NCBI RefSeq assembly: GCF_014042345.1
Contig: NZ_JACEZT010000001.1
Coordinates: 310,001-374,000 of the forward strand
Source of the DNA: Rugamonas brunnea
GTDB lineage: Bacteria; Pseudomonadota; Gammaproteobacteria; Burkholderiales; Burkholderiaceae_D
DNA: 64,000 nt
Direction of reading: 5' to 3'
Shown here: one piece after another, positions 17,204 through 25,973 of the stretch
How the letters are laid out: each line of letters opens with the position of its first letter
Position numbering within the stretch: the first letter of the stretch is position 1
Position numbers and translations under genes: made by a program
Notes under the pieces: model-generated
Seen by the model: only the letters and a program-made list of their open reading frames with translations
Told to the model about the DNA's origin: nothing
The model's database searches: none

Positions 17204-17641
17204 TCAGGTGGTGCTGCCGCGCACGCGGATGAAGGGGCCGATGCAGCTGTTCATGTCGCGCTCGAAACACATGAGGAACAGGTTGCCGCTGGGGTGAAAC
17301 AGGATGTAGCTGGTAGCCACATGCCCCACCTCCGTCACCTCGCCCGAGCAATCGGGCTTGCCGTTGTCCTTGACGATGGTGTCCACGTGCTTGTAGAAGC
17401 CCAGCTGGTCGGGCTGGTCGGCCACGTCGAACGCCGATTCAGCCACCTCCTCGTTGCTGGTGACCAGGCTGCTGCCGTCGTCGTGGATATGGTAGGTTTC
17501 GCTGCACGAACCGTCGGCCATCGTGATCTGCCAGGTGCCAATCAGCGGATGGTCGTGGCGCAATGGGGCGGCCTGCCCGCCCGCGGCCGCCAGCACGCAC
17601 AGCGCCACGGCCGCGCAACCGGAAATGAGATTCTTGAACAT
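17204..17641 (-). CDS. Small secreted protein, lipocalin-like N-terminus
   Basis: A 145-residue protein I do not recognise. The ATG at 17641 is chosen because ggagg lies 6 bases upstream and a standard signal peptide (FKNLISGCAAVALCVLAAA) follows. The mature part starts with HPLIGTWQITMADGSC, a pattern seen in lipocalin-like and similar small beta-barrel proteins. It contains four further cysteines that could form disulfides in the periplasm. It is convergent with the AraC gene (15 bases apart) and lies just downstream of the P450 gene on the same strand. No function can be assigned. Confidence 0.7.
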   Translation of the reverse strand: MFKNLISGCAAVALCVLAAAGGQAAPLRHDHPLIGTWQITMADGSCSETYHIHDDGSSLVTSNEEVAESAFDVADQPDQLGFYKHVDTIVKDNGKPDCSGEVTEVGHVATSYILFHPSGNLFLMCFERDMNSCIGPFIRVRGSTT

Positions 17642-17674
17642 GACGGCCTCCGCTGACGGCAACTCGGGAATACC

Positions 17675-19168
17675 CTAGCCTAGCACTTTTTCAGGTTCAG
17701 GTCTCCGCGCCAGCAGGGTAACGGGCAAGGCGCTGGGCGAATTGGTGAACGTGAAGGTCTCCTCGGCCGGCGCCGCGCCCGGCACGGCGGCGATCGTGAA
17801 ATGACGCGCCAGCATCGACATCACCATCTTGATCTCGGCCATGGCCAGGTAACGGCCCGGGCAGAAACGAGGGCCGCCGCCGAACGGGAACAGCTTGCGG
17901 CCCGGATCGTCGCCGCGCTCGCCCGCACCGTCCAGCCAGCGCTGGGGCAGGAAGGCGTCCGGCTGCGCCAGTTCGCTGTCGCGTTGCGCGGCCAGCCGCG
18001 TCATGGTGAAGATCACGGTGCCGGCCGGCACTGCCAGGTCGCCCAGCATCACGTCGCGCGTCGGCTCCACGGCCAGGAATGGCGCCACCGGCTTGAGCCG
18101 CATGGCTTCGCGGGTGGCCGCGTCCACGTAATGGAGCTGCTCCAGCAGGCGGTAGTCGCGCAGCACGGGCGCGCTGGCCAGCACGCGGTCCGCCTCCGCC
18201 GCCAGCGCGCCGGCCGCCACCGGGTCGCGCGCCAGGAAATCGATCAGCCACGCCGTCGTGTTGGAGGTGGTGTCCTCGCCCGCGAACACCATGGTGATGG
18301 CGTTACCCACCACGCCCGCGTCGGTGAAGCCGGAACCCGGCTCGTCGCAGGCGGTCACCAGCGCTTCGAGCATATTGGACGGCTTCTGGCGCAGCGCCGG
18401 CTGCAGCGCCAGGCGCTTGCGGGTCTGGGCGATAAAGCCCATCACGGCCTGCTGGATGCGGGCGGCGGCGGCATCGGCCTCGCGGTCGGGCGAGCGCTTG
18501 AGCAGCGGCACGCGCCAGTACGGCAGCGCCGTCGTCAGGCGCCGCGCCACCCGGTTGAACAGGAACTCAATATCGCGCTGCAGCGGATTGTCTTCCAGTT
18601 CCAGCGTGTTGATGTCCTGGCCCATGGCCAGCCCGATGGTCACGTCCAGTGTATAGGCCTTCAGGTCGCGCAGCACGTCCACCGGACGGCCGGCCGCGAT
18701 GGCCGCGCTCCAGCGCTGCTGCAAACGCTCCGTCATCATGCTCAGGGTGGGGAAGAAACCGTGGATCACCTCCGGCGTCAGCGCCCGCATCACCAGCTTG
18801 CGCTGGCGGCGCCATTCGTCGCCCTCGGCCGTGAACAGGCCGCGCGTGCCCACCTCCTCCAGCATCTGCGCCGTGCGCGCGGAACGGCGCATCACGTCGG
18901 GCCGGTCGCGCAGCAGGCCGGCGATCACGTCGCGATCCGAGGTGACGAGGAACTGCTTGCGCATGATCCTGAAACGGTACAGGGTGCCGTACTGGCGGCC
19001 CCAGTCCTCCAGCACCTGGTGGAATGGCCGGCGGTTGATGTCCGCGATCACACCGGTGAACGGGCGCCCCTTCGGCCCCGGCAAGTCGGCGATGCGCCGC
19101 GGCGGCGCCGGTGGTGGTGCCAGTGCGGCCGCGCCCTGCGTCATGCCCATGCTGCCTTTGTCCATCAT
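17675..19168 (-). CDS. Cytochrome P450
   Basis: About 498 residues. The start is ATG at 19168 or 19165; gggag precedes both and the spacing favours 19165. Motifs are the I-helix FAGEDTTSNTTAWL, ExxR in EAMRLKP, and the haem loop FPFGGGPRFCPG with the iron-ligand cysteine near residue 436. It is a soluble bacterial monooxygenase with a Pro-rich N-terminus (PPPAPPRR, IADLPGPKG) and no membrane anchor. No ferredoxin or reductase gene is close, so electron partners must come from elsewhere. It lies downstream of a rhodanese gene with 44 bases between them. The substrate is unknown; the long-chain, CYP102-like general pattern suggests a hydrophobic one. Confidence 0.9.
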   Translation of the reverse strand: MMDKGSMGMTQGAAALAPPPAPPRRIADLPGPKGRPFTGVIADINRRPFHQVLEDWGRQYGTLYRFRIMRKQFLVTSDRDVIAGLLRDRPDVMRRSARTAQMLEEVGTRGLFTAEGDEWRRQRKLVMRALTPEVIHGFFPTLSMMTERLQQRWSAAIAAGRPVDVLRDLKAYTLDVTIGLAMGQDINTLELEDNPLQRDIEFLFNRVARRLTTALPYWRVPLLKRSPDREADAAAARIQQAVMGFIAQTRKRLALQPALRQKPSNMLEALVTACDEPGSGFTDAGVVGNAITMVFAGEDTTSNTTAWLIDFLARDPVAAGALAAEADRVLASAPVLRDYRLLEQLHYVDAATREAMRLKPVAPFLAVEPTRDVMLGDLAVPAGTVIFTMTRLAAQRDSELAQPDAFLPQRWLDGAGERGDDPGRKLFPFGGGPRFCPGRYLAMAEIKMVMSMLARHFTIAAVPGAAPAEETFTFTNSPSALPVTLLARRPEPEKVLG

Positions 19169-19212
19169 GTCTCCCAAGATGTCGCCCGGCCGGCATCGCA
19201 CGTGCCGGTCCG

Positions 19213-20151
19213 CTAAGCTGTTCCCGTGCGGCAGACGACGGCGTTGGCCGGGTCGCCGCTCCATTCGCACCAGCCGCCGTCGTACACGCTGATATGCGGC
19301 CAGTCCATCAGCCAGGCGTAGAAGAAGGCCAGCGACGCGCGCCAGCCCGTGCCGCAGTAGAACGCCATGCGCCGCTGCCGGTCTATGCCGGCCTCGCGCC
19401 ACAACTGGCAGATCTCGCTGGCTGGTTTCATGCTGCCGTCGGGCCGGTGGAAGTCGCTCATGCTGTTCACATCGTCGTCGTTGCCGGCCCGCCCCCACAG
19501 GGCGCCCGGAATATCGCCCCGCGCGGCGATGTAACTATACCCCGAAATCTTGCCAATAAATTCATTCCAGGTGCGGATGCTGACCAGCGCGCCGTCGGGC
19601 GCTTGCAGCAAGGCGCGCGCCTGTGTTATGCCGATCAGGTAGTCGGGACGGGCCGGGAATGGCGCGCCGAAGCGGGCCACGCCAGGGTAGCGCCGCGGCG
19701 CCCCGGCCACCAAAGGGTGGCCGCCGGCCTGCCACAGCGCGTAGCCGCCATCGAGCAGGCGCACGTCGCGCACGCCAGCGTACAGCATCAGGTGGGCGGC
19801 GCGGGCGGCGGCCAGGTTGTTGCGACCGTAGAGCACCACCGTGCTGTCGTGGCGGATGCCGCAGGCGAGCAGGAGGCGCAGCAAGGCCTGGTCGCACACC
19901 TTGTTCCACAGGGGCGCCTGTTCCAGCTGGTTGGTGTCGATATAGCCGGCGCCGGGGATATGGTCCTGCTCGAAGGCCGCGGCGCCGCCGCAGCCCACTT
20001 CGAACAGGCGCCAGTCCGGCGGCGGTGCTTCCGCCACGGGCTCGCCGGCCAGCGCGGCAGCCAGCCAGGCAGGCGTGACGAGCTGGCGCCAGCGGACCAG
20101 GTCCGGGCGGAAGGCGGGTGCTGCCGGATTGTCGTGCGGGTCGGACTTCAT
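19213..20151 (-). CDS. Sulfurtransferase with two rhodanese domains
   Basis: A 312-residue thiosulfate/3-mercaptopyruvate sulfurtransferase type protein. The C-terminal rhodanese domain carries the active-site loop YCGTGWRAS with the persulfide cysteine near residue 266. The N-terminal domain has LYGRNNLAAAR at the equivalent place, without cysteine, as is usual for the inactive half of tandem rhodaneses. It transfers sulfane sulfur to acceptors such as cyanide or thiols. The start ATG lacks a strong ribosome site. It may be cotranscribed with the P450 gene downstream, though no functional link is evident. Confidence 0.87.
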   Translation of the reverse strand: MKSDPHDNPAAPAFRPDLVRWRQLVTPAWLAAALAGEPVAEAPPPDWRLFEVGCGGAAAFEQDHIPGAGYIDTNQLEQAPLWNKVCDQALLRLLLACGIRHDSTVVLYGRNNLAAARAAHLMLYAGVRDVRLLDGGYALWQAGGHPLVAGAPRRYPGVARFGAPFPARPDYLIGITQARALLQAPDGALVSIRTWNEFIGKISGYSYIAARGDIPGALWGRAGNDDDVNSMSDFHRPDGSMKPASEICQLWREAGIDRQRRMAFYCGTGWRASLAFFYAWLMDWPHISVYDGGWCEWSGDPANAVVCRTGTA

Positions 20152-20263
20152 GGGTATGCGGGACGGCGGCGGCGCGCCCTCAGGCGCGGCCGGTGCTTGC
20201 GGAATGGCCGCTATTGTACGGCATGGCGCGGCGCGGGCCGCCGCGCGCGCGCCGGGACGAGGC

Positions 20264-20464
20264 TCAGGCCAGCGCTTCCTTGGCCGCTTCCTCAGGGGTC
20301 AGGCCGTCATAGAACTGGTCGGTGAACCACTCCACCTGTTCCTCGATGTGTTCCTGCGCTTGCTGCTGGGTGGCGCCGCCGGCCACCAGGAAACCTTCCA
20401 CTTCGATGCACCACTGGATCAGTGCCATCGTTTCCGGGTCCAGCTCTTCTTTTTTCTTCGCCAT
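20264..20464 (-). CDS. Small acidic protein of 66 residues, unknown function
   Basis: The reading frame encodes MAKKKEELDPETMALIQW followed by a mainly helical acidic sequence (EEQVEWFTDQFYDGLTPEEAAKEA). There is no signal peptide, membrane segment or zinc motif. A good ribosome site (agagg) lies 7 bases before the ATG, which supports translation despite the small size. It stands alone between the rhodanese and M16 peptidase genes. I do not recognise a family. Confidence 0.65.
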   Translation of the reverse strand: MAKKKEELDPETMALIQWCIEVEGFLVAGGATQQQAQEHIEEQVEWFTDQFYDGLTPEEAAKEALA

Positions 20465-20568
20465 GGTGTTGCCTCTTGCCTGTCGCAGTGAATATCAGCC
20501 GCCAGTGTAGCAGTTTCGCCGCACCGGCCCGCTGATTAGAGCTTTTCCTCCAACGGGCGGGCGACGCA

Positions 20569-23406
20569 TCATGGGGCGAGGGTGGATGCTGGATAGAGCA
20601 CCACCTGAAGGTAATTATCCATGTCGAAGTAGCGGCGCGCCGTCTGCTTGAGGTCCGCCGGGCGGATGGCGGCGGCCCGCTGCTCGACCGTGAGCAGCGC
20701 GGCCGGATCGGTGCCGTTGATCAGCGCCGCCTGCAACTGCCCCAGCCAGTAGCCATTCTCACGCAAGCCCTTGTGATAGTTCCTGGACCAGCTGGCGCGC
20801 ACCTTGTCCAGGTCCTGCTGCGATACGCCCTGCTCCTTGACCTTGGCGATCTCCGCGAAGGTGGCGGCGATCACTTTGTCCACGTTCTCCGGCCCGCAGG
20901 GCAGGTTGATGCTGATGGCGTAGCCCCCATACGGCACCTTGGTCAGCGCGCCGGACATGCCGCCGCCGTAGATCAGCCCCTGCTGCTCGCGCAGCACTTC
21001 CAGCAGCTTGATGTTGAGCGCTTCCAGCAGCGCCTGCAGGCGCATCTGCTCATCGTCCGAGTAGTCGGCCGTGCCCGTGAACGTAATCGAGATGGTGCTC
21101 TTGGGCTCCGCACCCATCCGCACTTCCTTCTTGACCACGCCCTTGACCGGCCGCACGCCCCAGTCCTTGTACTGCACCGGCACAGGGGGCGTGGGCAGCG
21201 CGCCCAGGTAGGCGGCCACCAGCGGCTTGATCTGCTCCACGTCGAAACTGCCGACGATGAAGAAGGTGAAATCCCTGGCGCTGGACAGGCGGCTACGATA
21301 AATCTCGAACACCCGGTCCAGGTCGATGCGGTCGAAGTCCTCCGGGCGCGGCGCGCGCGCCACCCGCGCGTTGTTGTCGTACAGCGTGCCGACGATGGTG
21401 TCGCCGAACACGGCTTCCGGGCGCGACAGGCTGTTGCGCGCCAGTTCCTTCTGCTTGCCCACGAAGGCATCGAAGATGGCACGGTCGCGGCGCGGCGCCG
21501 TCATCTGCAGGTAGGTCAGCTGCAGCATGGTTTCCACGTCCGCCTTGCCGGACTGGCCGCTCAACGTCTCGCTCAAATTGCCGACCGTGGCGCCGGTCAT
21601 GGCGACCTTCCCGGCCAGCACCTTGCTCAAATCGGCCGGCGAATAATCCTGCAAGCCCATTTGCGCCACGATGGCGCTGGCGTAGCGCGCGTTTGCCAGA
21701 TCCGGTTCGCCAAACAGCGACTGGCCGCCGAAACGCACCGCCGACATCAGCACCTGGTCGTTATTGAAGTCGGTCGACTTGAGCACCACCTTGACGCCGT
21801 TGCCCAGCGTGAGCCGGGTCAGCCCCAGCACCGGGTCCACGCTTTGGCTGACGATGGCGCCGCCTTTGGGCGGCTGCGCCATCAGCACGCTGGCGACCTG
21901 CTTCTCCGCCTGGGGCTGCACTGGCGTGCGCTCGGCTGCCTCCACCGCCGCGAGCAGCTCGGCTTGCGAGGGAATGGGCGCTTCGGCCCGGTCGCTGCCG
22001 GTATAGATCACCAGCTTGTTGCCGCCCGAGGGAATCGTCGCCCGCGCGGCCGCGTTGACTTCAGCCAGCGTAATGCCGGGCACCAGCTGGCGCACGTAGT
22101 CGTACTCGTTGGCGATACCGGGTATTGGCTCCTGCTCCAGGAAGTTGCGGATGTACTCGGCCGCATAGCCGGAAGAATTGGACTTGTCGCGCTCGTTGTA
22201 GCCTCGCTCGACAGCGCGCAGCATGTTCTTCTTGGCCCGCTCCAGCTCCGCCTCCGTGAAACCGAACTGGCGCGCCCGCTCATCCTCCCGCACCAGCGCG
22301 GCGATGGCCGGCGCCGCGCCGCCCTTGCCCAGCACGGCCGCCGCACGGAACGAGCGGTAGCCGCGCGCCACCTTGGTCATGCTGCTGCCGCCCTGGATAA
22401 ACGGCGGGTCGGCCTGCTGCGTCAATTCCGCCATGCGCTGGCCCAGCATGGCGCCGTACAGGCCCTCGACCAGGCTGGCGCGGTAATCGCCCACGGTATG
22501 GTGGGCAGGTTCCGGCTCGATGCCGTAGCGGATGTAGACGCCGTTGGTATTGGCTTCCTTGTCCGTCACCACCACGCCCTCGGACGCCTGGCGCTGCGGG
22601 ATCACAGCATAGTCACGCGGGCGCTCATGGGCCGGGTTGGCCAGGGCGCCGAAGTGGCGCTCCACCATGCGCTGGGCGACGGCCGGGTCCACGTCGCCCA
22701 CCACCACCACGGCCATCAGGTCGGGCCGGTACCAGTCATGGTAAAAGCGGCGGATCGCCTCGGGCCGGAAGCTCTTGATGACGTCCTCCTTCCCGATCGG
22801 CATGCGCTGCGCGTAGCGCGAACCGTTCATCAGCTTGGGCATCAGCACCTTGTTCATGCGGTCTTCCAGGCCTTTGCCCAGCCGCAGTTCCTCCAGCACG
22901 ATGCCGCGTTCGCTGTCGATGTCGGCGTCATTGAACGACAGGCCATGGGCCCAGTCCTCCAGCACCTGGAAGCCCTGCTCCACCACTTCCGGACGTTCGG
23001 TGGGGATCGGCAGGATGTACACCGTCTCGTCGAAGCTGGTGTAGGCGTTCAGGTCGGCGCCGAACTTCACGCCGATGCCCTGCAGGTAGGACACCAGTTC
23101 GTTGCGCTTGAAATGGGTGGAGCCGTTGAACGCCATGTGCTCCGTAAAATGCGCCAATCCCTGCTGGTCCTCATCTTCCAGCATGGAGCCCGCCTTCACA
23201 ACCAGCCGCAACTCCAGCTTCTGCGCCGGCCGCGCGTTCTTTTGAATGTAGTAAGTGAGGCCATTGGCCAGCTTGCCCACCTTGACTTGCGGCCCGATGG
23301 GCAGGGTATCGGATAGCGCCAGCGCGCTGGCGTCTGCCTGGGCCAGCGCGGCGCAGGCCAGCAATGCGGCCGCGATGGCGGCGCGCAGGGTCGGTGGAAT
23401 CATCAT
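20569..23406 (-). CDS. Periplasmic M16 (pitrilysin-type) zinc metallopeptidase
   Basis: A 945-residue protein with a signal peptide (AAIAAALLACAALAQADA) and the inverted zinc motif HFTEH at residues 86-90, as in insulinase/PqqL-like peptidases. The length fits two tandem catalytic/inactive M16 halves; the second half (residues about 540-900) has lost the zinc motif, which is normal. It likely degrades peptides in the periplasm. The start is ATG at 23406 (or the adjacent 23403) where the signal peptide begins; the frame stays open further upstream but crosses into the divergent permease gene. No strong ribosome site is seen. It is divergent from the Mla-like genes with 75 bases between them. 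Confidence 0.88.
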   Translation of the reverse strand: MMIPPTLRAAIAAALLACAALAQADASALALSDTLPIGPQVKVGKLANGLTYYIQKNARPAQKLELRLVVKAGSMLEDEDQQGLAHFTEHMAFNGSTHFKRNELVSYLQGIGVKFGADLNAYTSFDETVYILPIPTERPEVVEQGFQVLEDWAHGLSFNDADIDSERGIVLEELRLGKGLEDRMNKVLMPKLMNGSRYAQRMPIGKEDVIKSFRPEAIRRFYHDWYRPDLMAVVVVGDVDPAVAQRMVERHFGALANPAHERPRDYAVIPQRQASEGVVVTDKEANTNGVYIRYGIEPEPAHHTVGDYRASLVEGLYGAMLGQRMAELTQQADPPFIQGGSSMTKVARGYRSFRAAAVLGKGGAAPAIAALVREDERARQFGFTEAELERAKKNMLRAVERGYNERDKSNSSGYAAEYIRNFLEQEPIPGIANEYDYVRQLVPGITLAEVNAAARATIPSGGNKLVIYTGSDRAEAPIPSQAELLAAVEAAERTPVQPQAEKQVASVLMAQPPKGGAIVSQSVDPVLGLTRLTLGNGVKVVLKSTDFNNDQVLMSAVRFGGQSLFGEPDLANARYASAIVAQMGLQDYSPADLSKVLAGKVAMTGATVGNLSETLSGQSGKADVETMLQLTYLQMTAPRRDRAIFDAFVGKQKELARNSLSRPEAVFGDTIVGTLYDNNARVARAPRPEDFDRIDLDRVFEIYRSRLSSARDFTFFIVGSFDVEQIKPLVAAYLGALPTPPVPVQYKDWGVRPVKGVVKKEVRMGAEPKSTISITFTGTADYSDDEQMRLQALLEALNIKLLEVLREQQGLIYGGGMSGALTKVPYGGYAISINLPCGPENVDKVIAATFAEIAKVKEQGVSQQDLDKVRASWSRNYHKGLRENGYWLGQLQAALINGTDPAALLTVEQRAAAIRPADLKQTARRYFDMDNYLQVVLYPASTLAP

Positions 23407-23481
23407 GGATGCGATAGGGTGGACAAGACACGTACAGTACACTGAATCGCGCGGCCCAGGCAAAAATGCTAGACTGACAAG

Positions 23482-24273
23482 ATGAACCCTTCCACCTCCA
23501 CCCTCGCCGCCATGCGGCGCCTGGAAGCGGCCATCCGGTCCTGGCTGGCCAGCTGGTGGCGCCTGCTGCATTTCGCCGTGCGCATGTGGGCGCTGGCGCT
23601 GTCGCCGTCCAGCTACGGGAGCGCCAACCGCCCGCTGCTGGCACGCCAGCTGGTGCAGGCGGCCGCGCCGAACCTGCTGTGGTTCACGGTGCTGTCGTCG
23701 CTGGTGAGCCTGGTGTTGATCCGCATCGTGGTCGTCACCTCGCAAAGCTATGGCCTCACGCGCTACGCGCTGGCGCTGGTGGTGCGGGTGCTGGTGCTGG
23801 AACTGATCCCCTTGACGGCAGCCGCTTTCGTCGCCCTGCGCGCCACCCTGCCGGCCGGCCTGGAATTCTCGCAACGCCGGCGGCAAGCCGGCACCGGCGC
23901 GCCGGACGCGGCCCAACTGCGCGCCGACTTCTTCCCCCGCGTGGCGGCCGGCGTGTTCGCCGTCTGGCTGCTGGCGGCCATGAGCTGCGTGCTGACACTA
24001 GCCCTGGCCTACCTGTCCATCTACGGCTTCACGCCGTGGGCCTTGCCTGGCTACACCCGCGTGGTGGGGCAGATCTTCACGCCCGCCGTGTCGCTGATCC
24101 TGGTGCTCAAGATCGTGTTCTTCAGCTTCGCCGTGGGGCTGATCCCGATGGCGTCCTCGTTCTACGACGAGAGCTACCGGGGCAAGCTCACGCACGGCCT
24201 TTCGGACATGGTGCGCCTGTTCGCGGTGCTGCTGCTGGTCGAAATCGCCTCGCTGATGGGCAACTACTATTGA
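23482..24273 (+). CDS. MlaE-like ABC transporter permease
   Basis: A 263-residue membrane protein with five to six hydrophobic helices, including the region LVLELIPLTAAAFVALRATLP that matches the conserved cytoplasmic helix of MlaE permeases. MlaE proteins form the inner-membrane channel of phospholipid-type transporters together with an MCE protein and the MlaF ATPase. The MCE gene follows 11 bases later, but no ATPase gene is present in this locus. The sequence is divergent from MlaE of Escherichia coli, so the transported lipid is uncertain. Confidence 0.8.
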   Translation: MNPSTSTLAAMRRLEAAIRSWLASWWRLLHFAVRMWALALSPSSYGSANRPLLARQLVQAAAPNLLWFTVLSSLVSLVLIRIVVVTSQSYGLTRYALALVVRVLVLELIPLTAAAFVALRATLPAGLEFSQRRRQAGTGAPDAAQLRADFFPRVAAGVFAVWLLAAMSCVLTLALAYLSIYGFTPWALPGYTRVVGQIFTPAVSLILVLKIVFFSFAVGLIPMASSFYDESYRGKLTHGLSDMVRLFAVLLLVEIASLMGNYY

Positions 24274-24284
24274 AAGAGTACGTC

Positions 24285-25262
24285 ATGACCGACACCCCCA
24301 CCCCGCCGCCGGACCCCGCGCCGGTGCGCAACGCCGAACTGAAAGCGGGCCTGCTGCTGGCGTTGATGGTCCTGCTGGTGGCCGCCACCGCCGTGTACCT
24401 GATGTATGCCCGCGGCGCGTTCGAGGCCACCCAGCGCCTGCTGCTGCAGGCCGATGATTCGGAAGGCGTGGTGGTGGGCATGGACCTGACCTACGCCGGC
24501 TTCCCCATCGGCCGGGTGCGCCGCATCGAGCTGGCGCCCGACGGCAAGGCCCGCGTGGTGATCGACGTGCCGCAAAAGGACGCGCACTGGCTGCGCAGCT
24601 CCAGCATCTTCACGCTGGAACGGGCCGTGGTGGGCGGCGCCAAGCTGCGCGCCTACAGCGGCGTGCCCACCGATCCGCCGCTGGAGAATGGCGCCCAGCG
24701 TCCGCTGCTGGTGGGCGACGCGACGGCCGAAATCCCCCGCATCCTGTCGGCCGTGAAGGACGTGCTGCAGAACCTGAACCAGCTGACGGGCGAAGGCTCG
24801 GCGCTCGAAGCGAGCCTGCGCAACGTCAAGGGCATGACCGACAAGCTCAATGGCCCGGGTGGCGCCATGAGCCTGGTGGCGGGCGACGACAAGAAGGCGC
24901 AACTGCTGCTGCAGCGGGCCAGCGAACTGCTGGTCACGGTGGACGCGGCCACGCGCAAGGCCGACAGCCTGATGGCCCATGCCGACAGCCGCCTGTTCGA
25001 CCAGAACGGCATGGTGAACGACGCCCAGACCACGGTGCGCCAGCTCAACGCCCTGCTGGCCGATGCCCGCGCCAGCCTGAAAAAGGCGGACGCCGTGCTG
25101 GCGGACGCGCAGGTCATCAGCGGCAACGCCCGCGTCGCCTCGGCCGACCTGGGCACGCTGCGCGCGGAGGTGGAGACCAGCTTGCGGCGGGTCGAACAGC
25201 TGGTCAATGAGATCAACCGCAAGTGGCCGTTCAAACAGGATACGGAGATCAAACTGCCATGA
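24285..25262 (+). CDS. MlaD-like MCE-domain protein
   Basis: A 325-residue protein with a cytoplasmic tail, one membrane helix (about residues 20-42), an MCE domain (about 48-130; GMDLTYAGFPIGRVRRIEL) and a long alpha-helical C-terminal part (about 150-310) of coiled-coil character. MCE proteins form hexamers in the periplasm that shuttle hydrophobic molecules. The start ATG at 24285 is preceded by gaaagag. It overlaps the next gene by four bases (atga), so the two are translationally coupled. Confidence 0.86.
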   Translation: MTDTPTPPPDPAPVRNAELKAGLLLALMVLLVAATAVYLMYARGAFEATQRLLLQADDSEGVVVGMDLTYAGFPIGRVRRIELAPDGKARVVIDVPQKDAHWLRSSSIFTLERAVVGGAKLRAYSGVPTDPPLENGAQRPLLVGDATAEIPRILSAVKDVLQNLNQLTGEGSALEASLRNVKGMTDKLNGPGGAMSLVAGDDKKAQLLLQRASELLVTVDAATRKADSLMAHADSRLFDQNGMVNDAQTTVRQLNALLADARASLKKADAVLADAQVISGNARVASADLGTLRAEVETSLRRVEQLVNEINRKWPFKQDTEIKLP

Positions 25263-25921
25263 GAGCGCACACCGCAGCATGGGCCGGCGCGCTGGCACTG
25301 CTGGCCGCATGCGGCAATAATCCGCCCCAGCCGGACTGGCAAATGAATGCCCACAACGCCATCGAACGGGCCGTGGCGGCCTACATGGAAGGCGAGACAC
25401 TGGTGGAGACGGCCGAATTCAAGCGCGCCCGCGCCCAGTTGGCCAGCACGGGAAAACCGGAACTGGTGATACGGGCGGAACTGGTGCGCTGCGCGACGCG
25501 GGTGGCGTCACTGGTGTTCGACGCCTGCTCCGGCTTCGAGCAGCGGCGCCAGGACGCCGGCCCGGGCGATCTGGCCTACGCAGCCTATCTGGCCGGCACG
25601 CTGCGGGCGCAGGATGCGGCCCTACTGCCCGAACAGCATCGCGCCGTCGCCACGGCGCAGAACGACACAGCGGCAGCGGCGGCCGTTCAAGCCATCGCCG
25701 ATCCGCTGGCCCGTCTGGTGGCGTCGGGCGTGCTGCTGCGCACGGGACGCGCCACTCCGGCCGTGCTGGCGGGCGCCGTCGATGCGGCGTCGGCCCAGGG
25801 CTGGCGCCGGCCGCTGCTGGCCTGGCTGGGCGCGCAGGCCATGCGCGCGCAGCAGGCGGGCGACACGGGCGAGCAGCAGCGTCTCCAGCGCCGTATCGAT
25901 CTGGTGCTGGAAAAGCGCTGA
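25259..25921 (+). CDS. Lipoprotein associated with the MCE system
   Basis: A 220-residue protein with a lipoprotein signal: MRAHTAAWAGALALLAAC, with cysteine 18 as the lipidation site and no Asp at position +2, which predicts the outer membrane. The rest is Ala-rich and helical and I do not recognise a domain. It overlaps the MCE gene by four bases and takes the place usually held by an auxiliary lipoprotein in PqiABC/Mla-type loci, so it may be the outer-membrane partner of the transporter. Confidence 0.75.
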   Translation: MRAHTAAWAGALALLAACGNNPPQPDWQMNAHNAIERAVAAYMEGETLVETAEFKRARAQLASTGKPELVIRAELVRCATRVASLVFDACSGFEQRRQDAGPGDLAYAAYLAGTLRAQDAALLPEQHRAVATAQNDTAAAAAVQAIADPLARLVASGVLLRTGRATPAVLAGAVDAASAQGWRRPLLAWLGAQAMRAQQAGDTGEQQRLQRRIDLVLEKR

Positions 25922-25973
25922 GGCGCGCCGGCACGTCGTTGCGCCGGACGAGCTATAACGGCGCTTGGGCTGC

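Noticed and set aside
20773..23316. Long open frame (847 codons) opposite the M16 peptidase
   Set aside because: Composition is His/Gln/Arg-rich and low complexity, and the other strand has clear peptidase motifs.
23556..24284. N-terminal extension of the MCE protein overlapping the permease gene
   Set aside because: The extension is out-of-frame permease sequence; the real start with membrane helix and MCE domain is at 24285.
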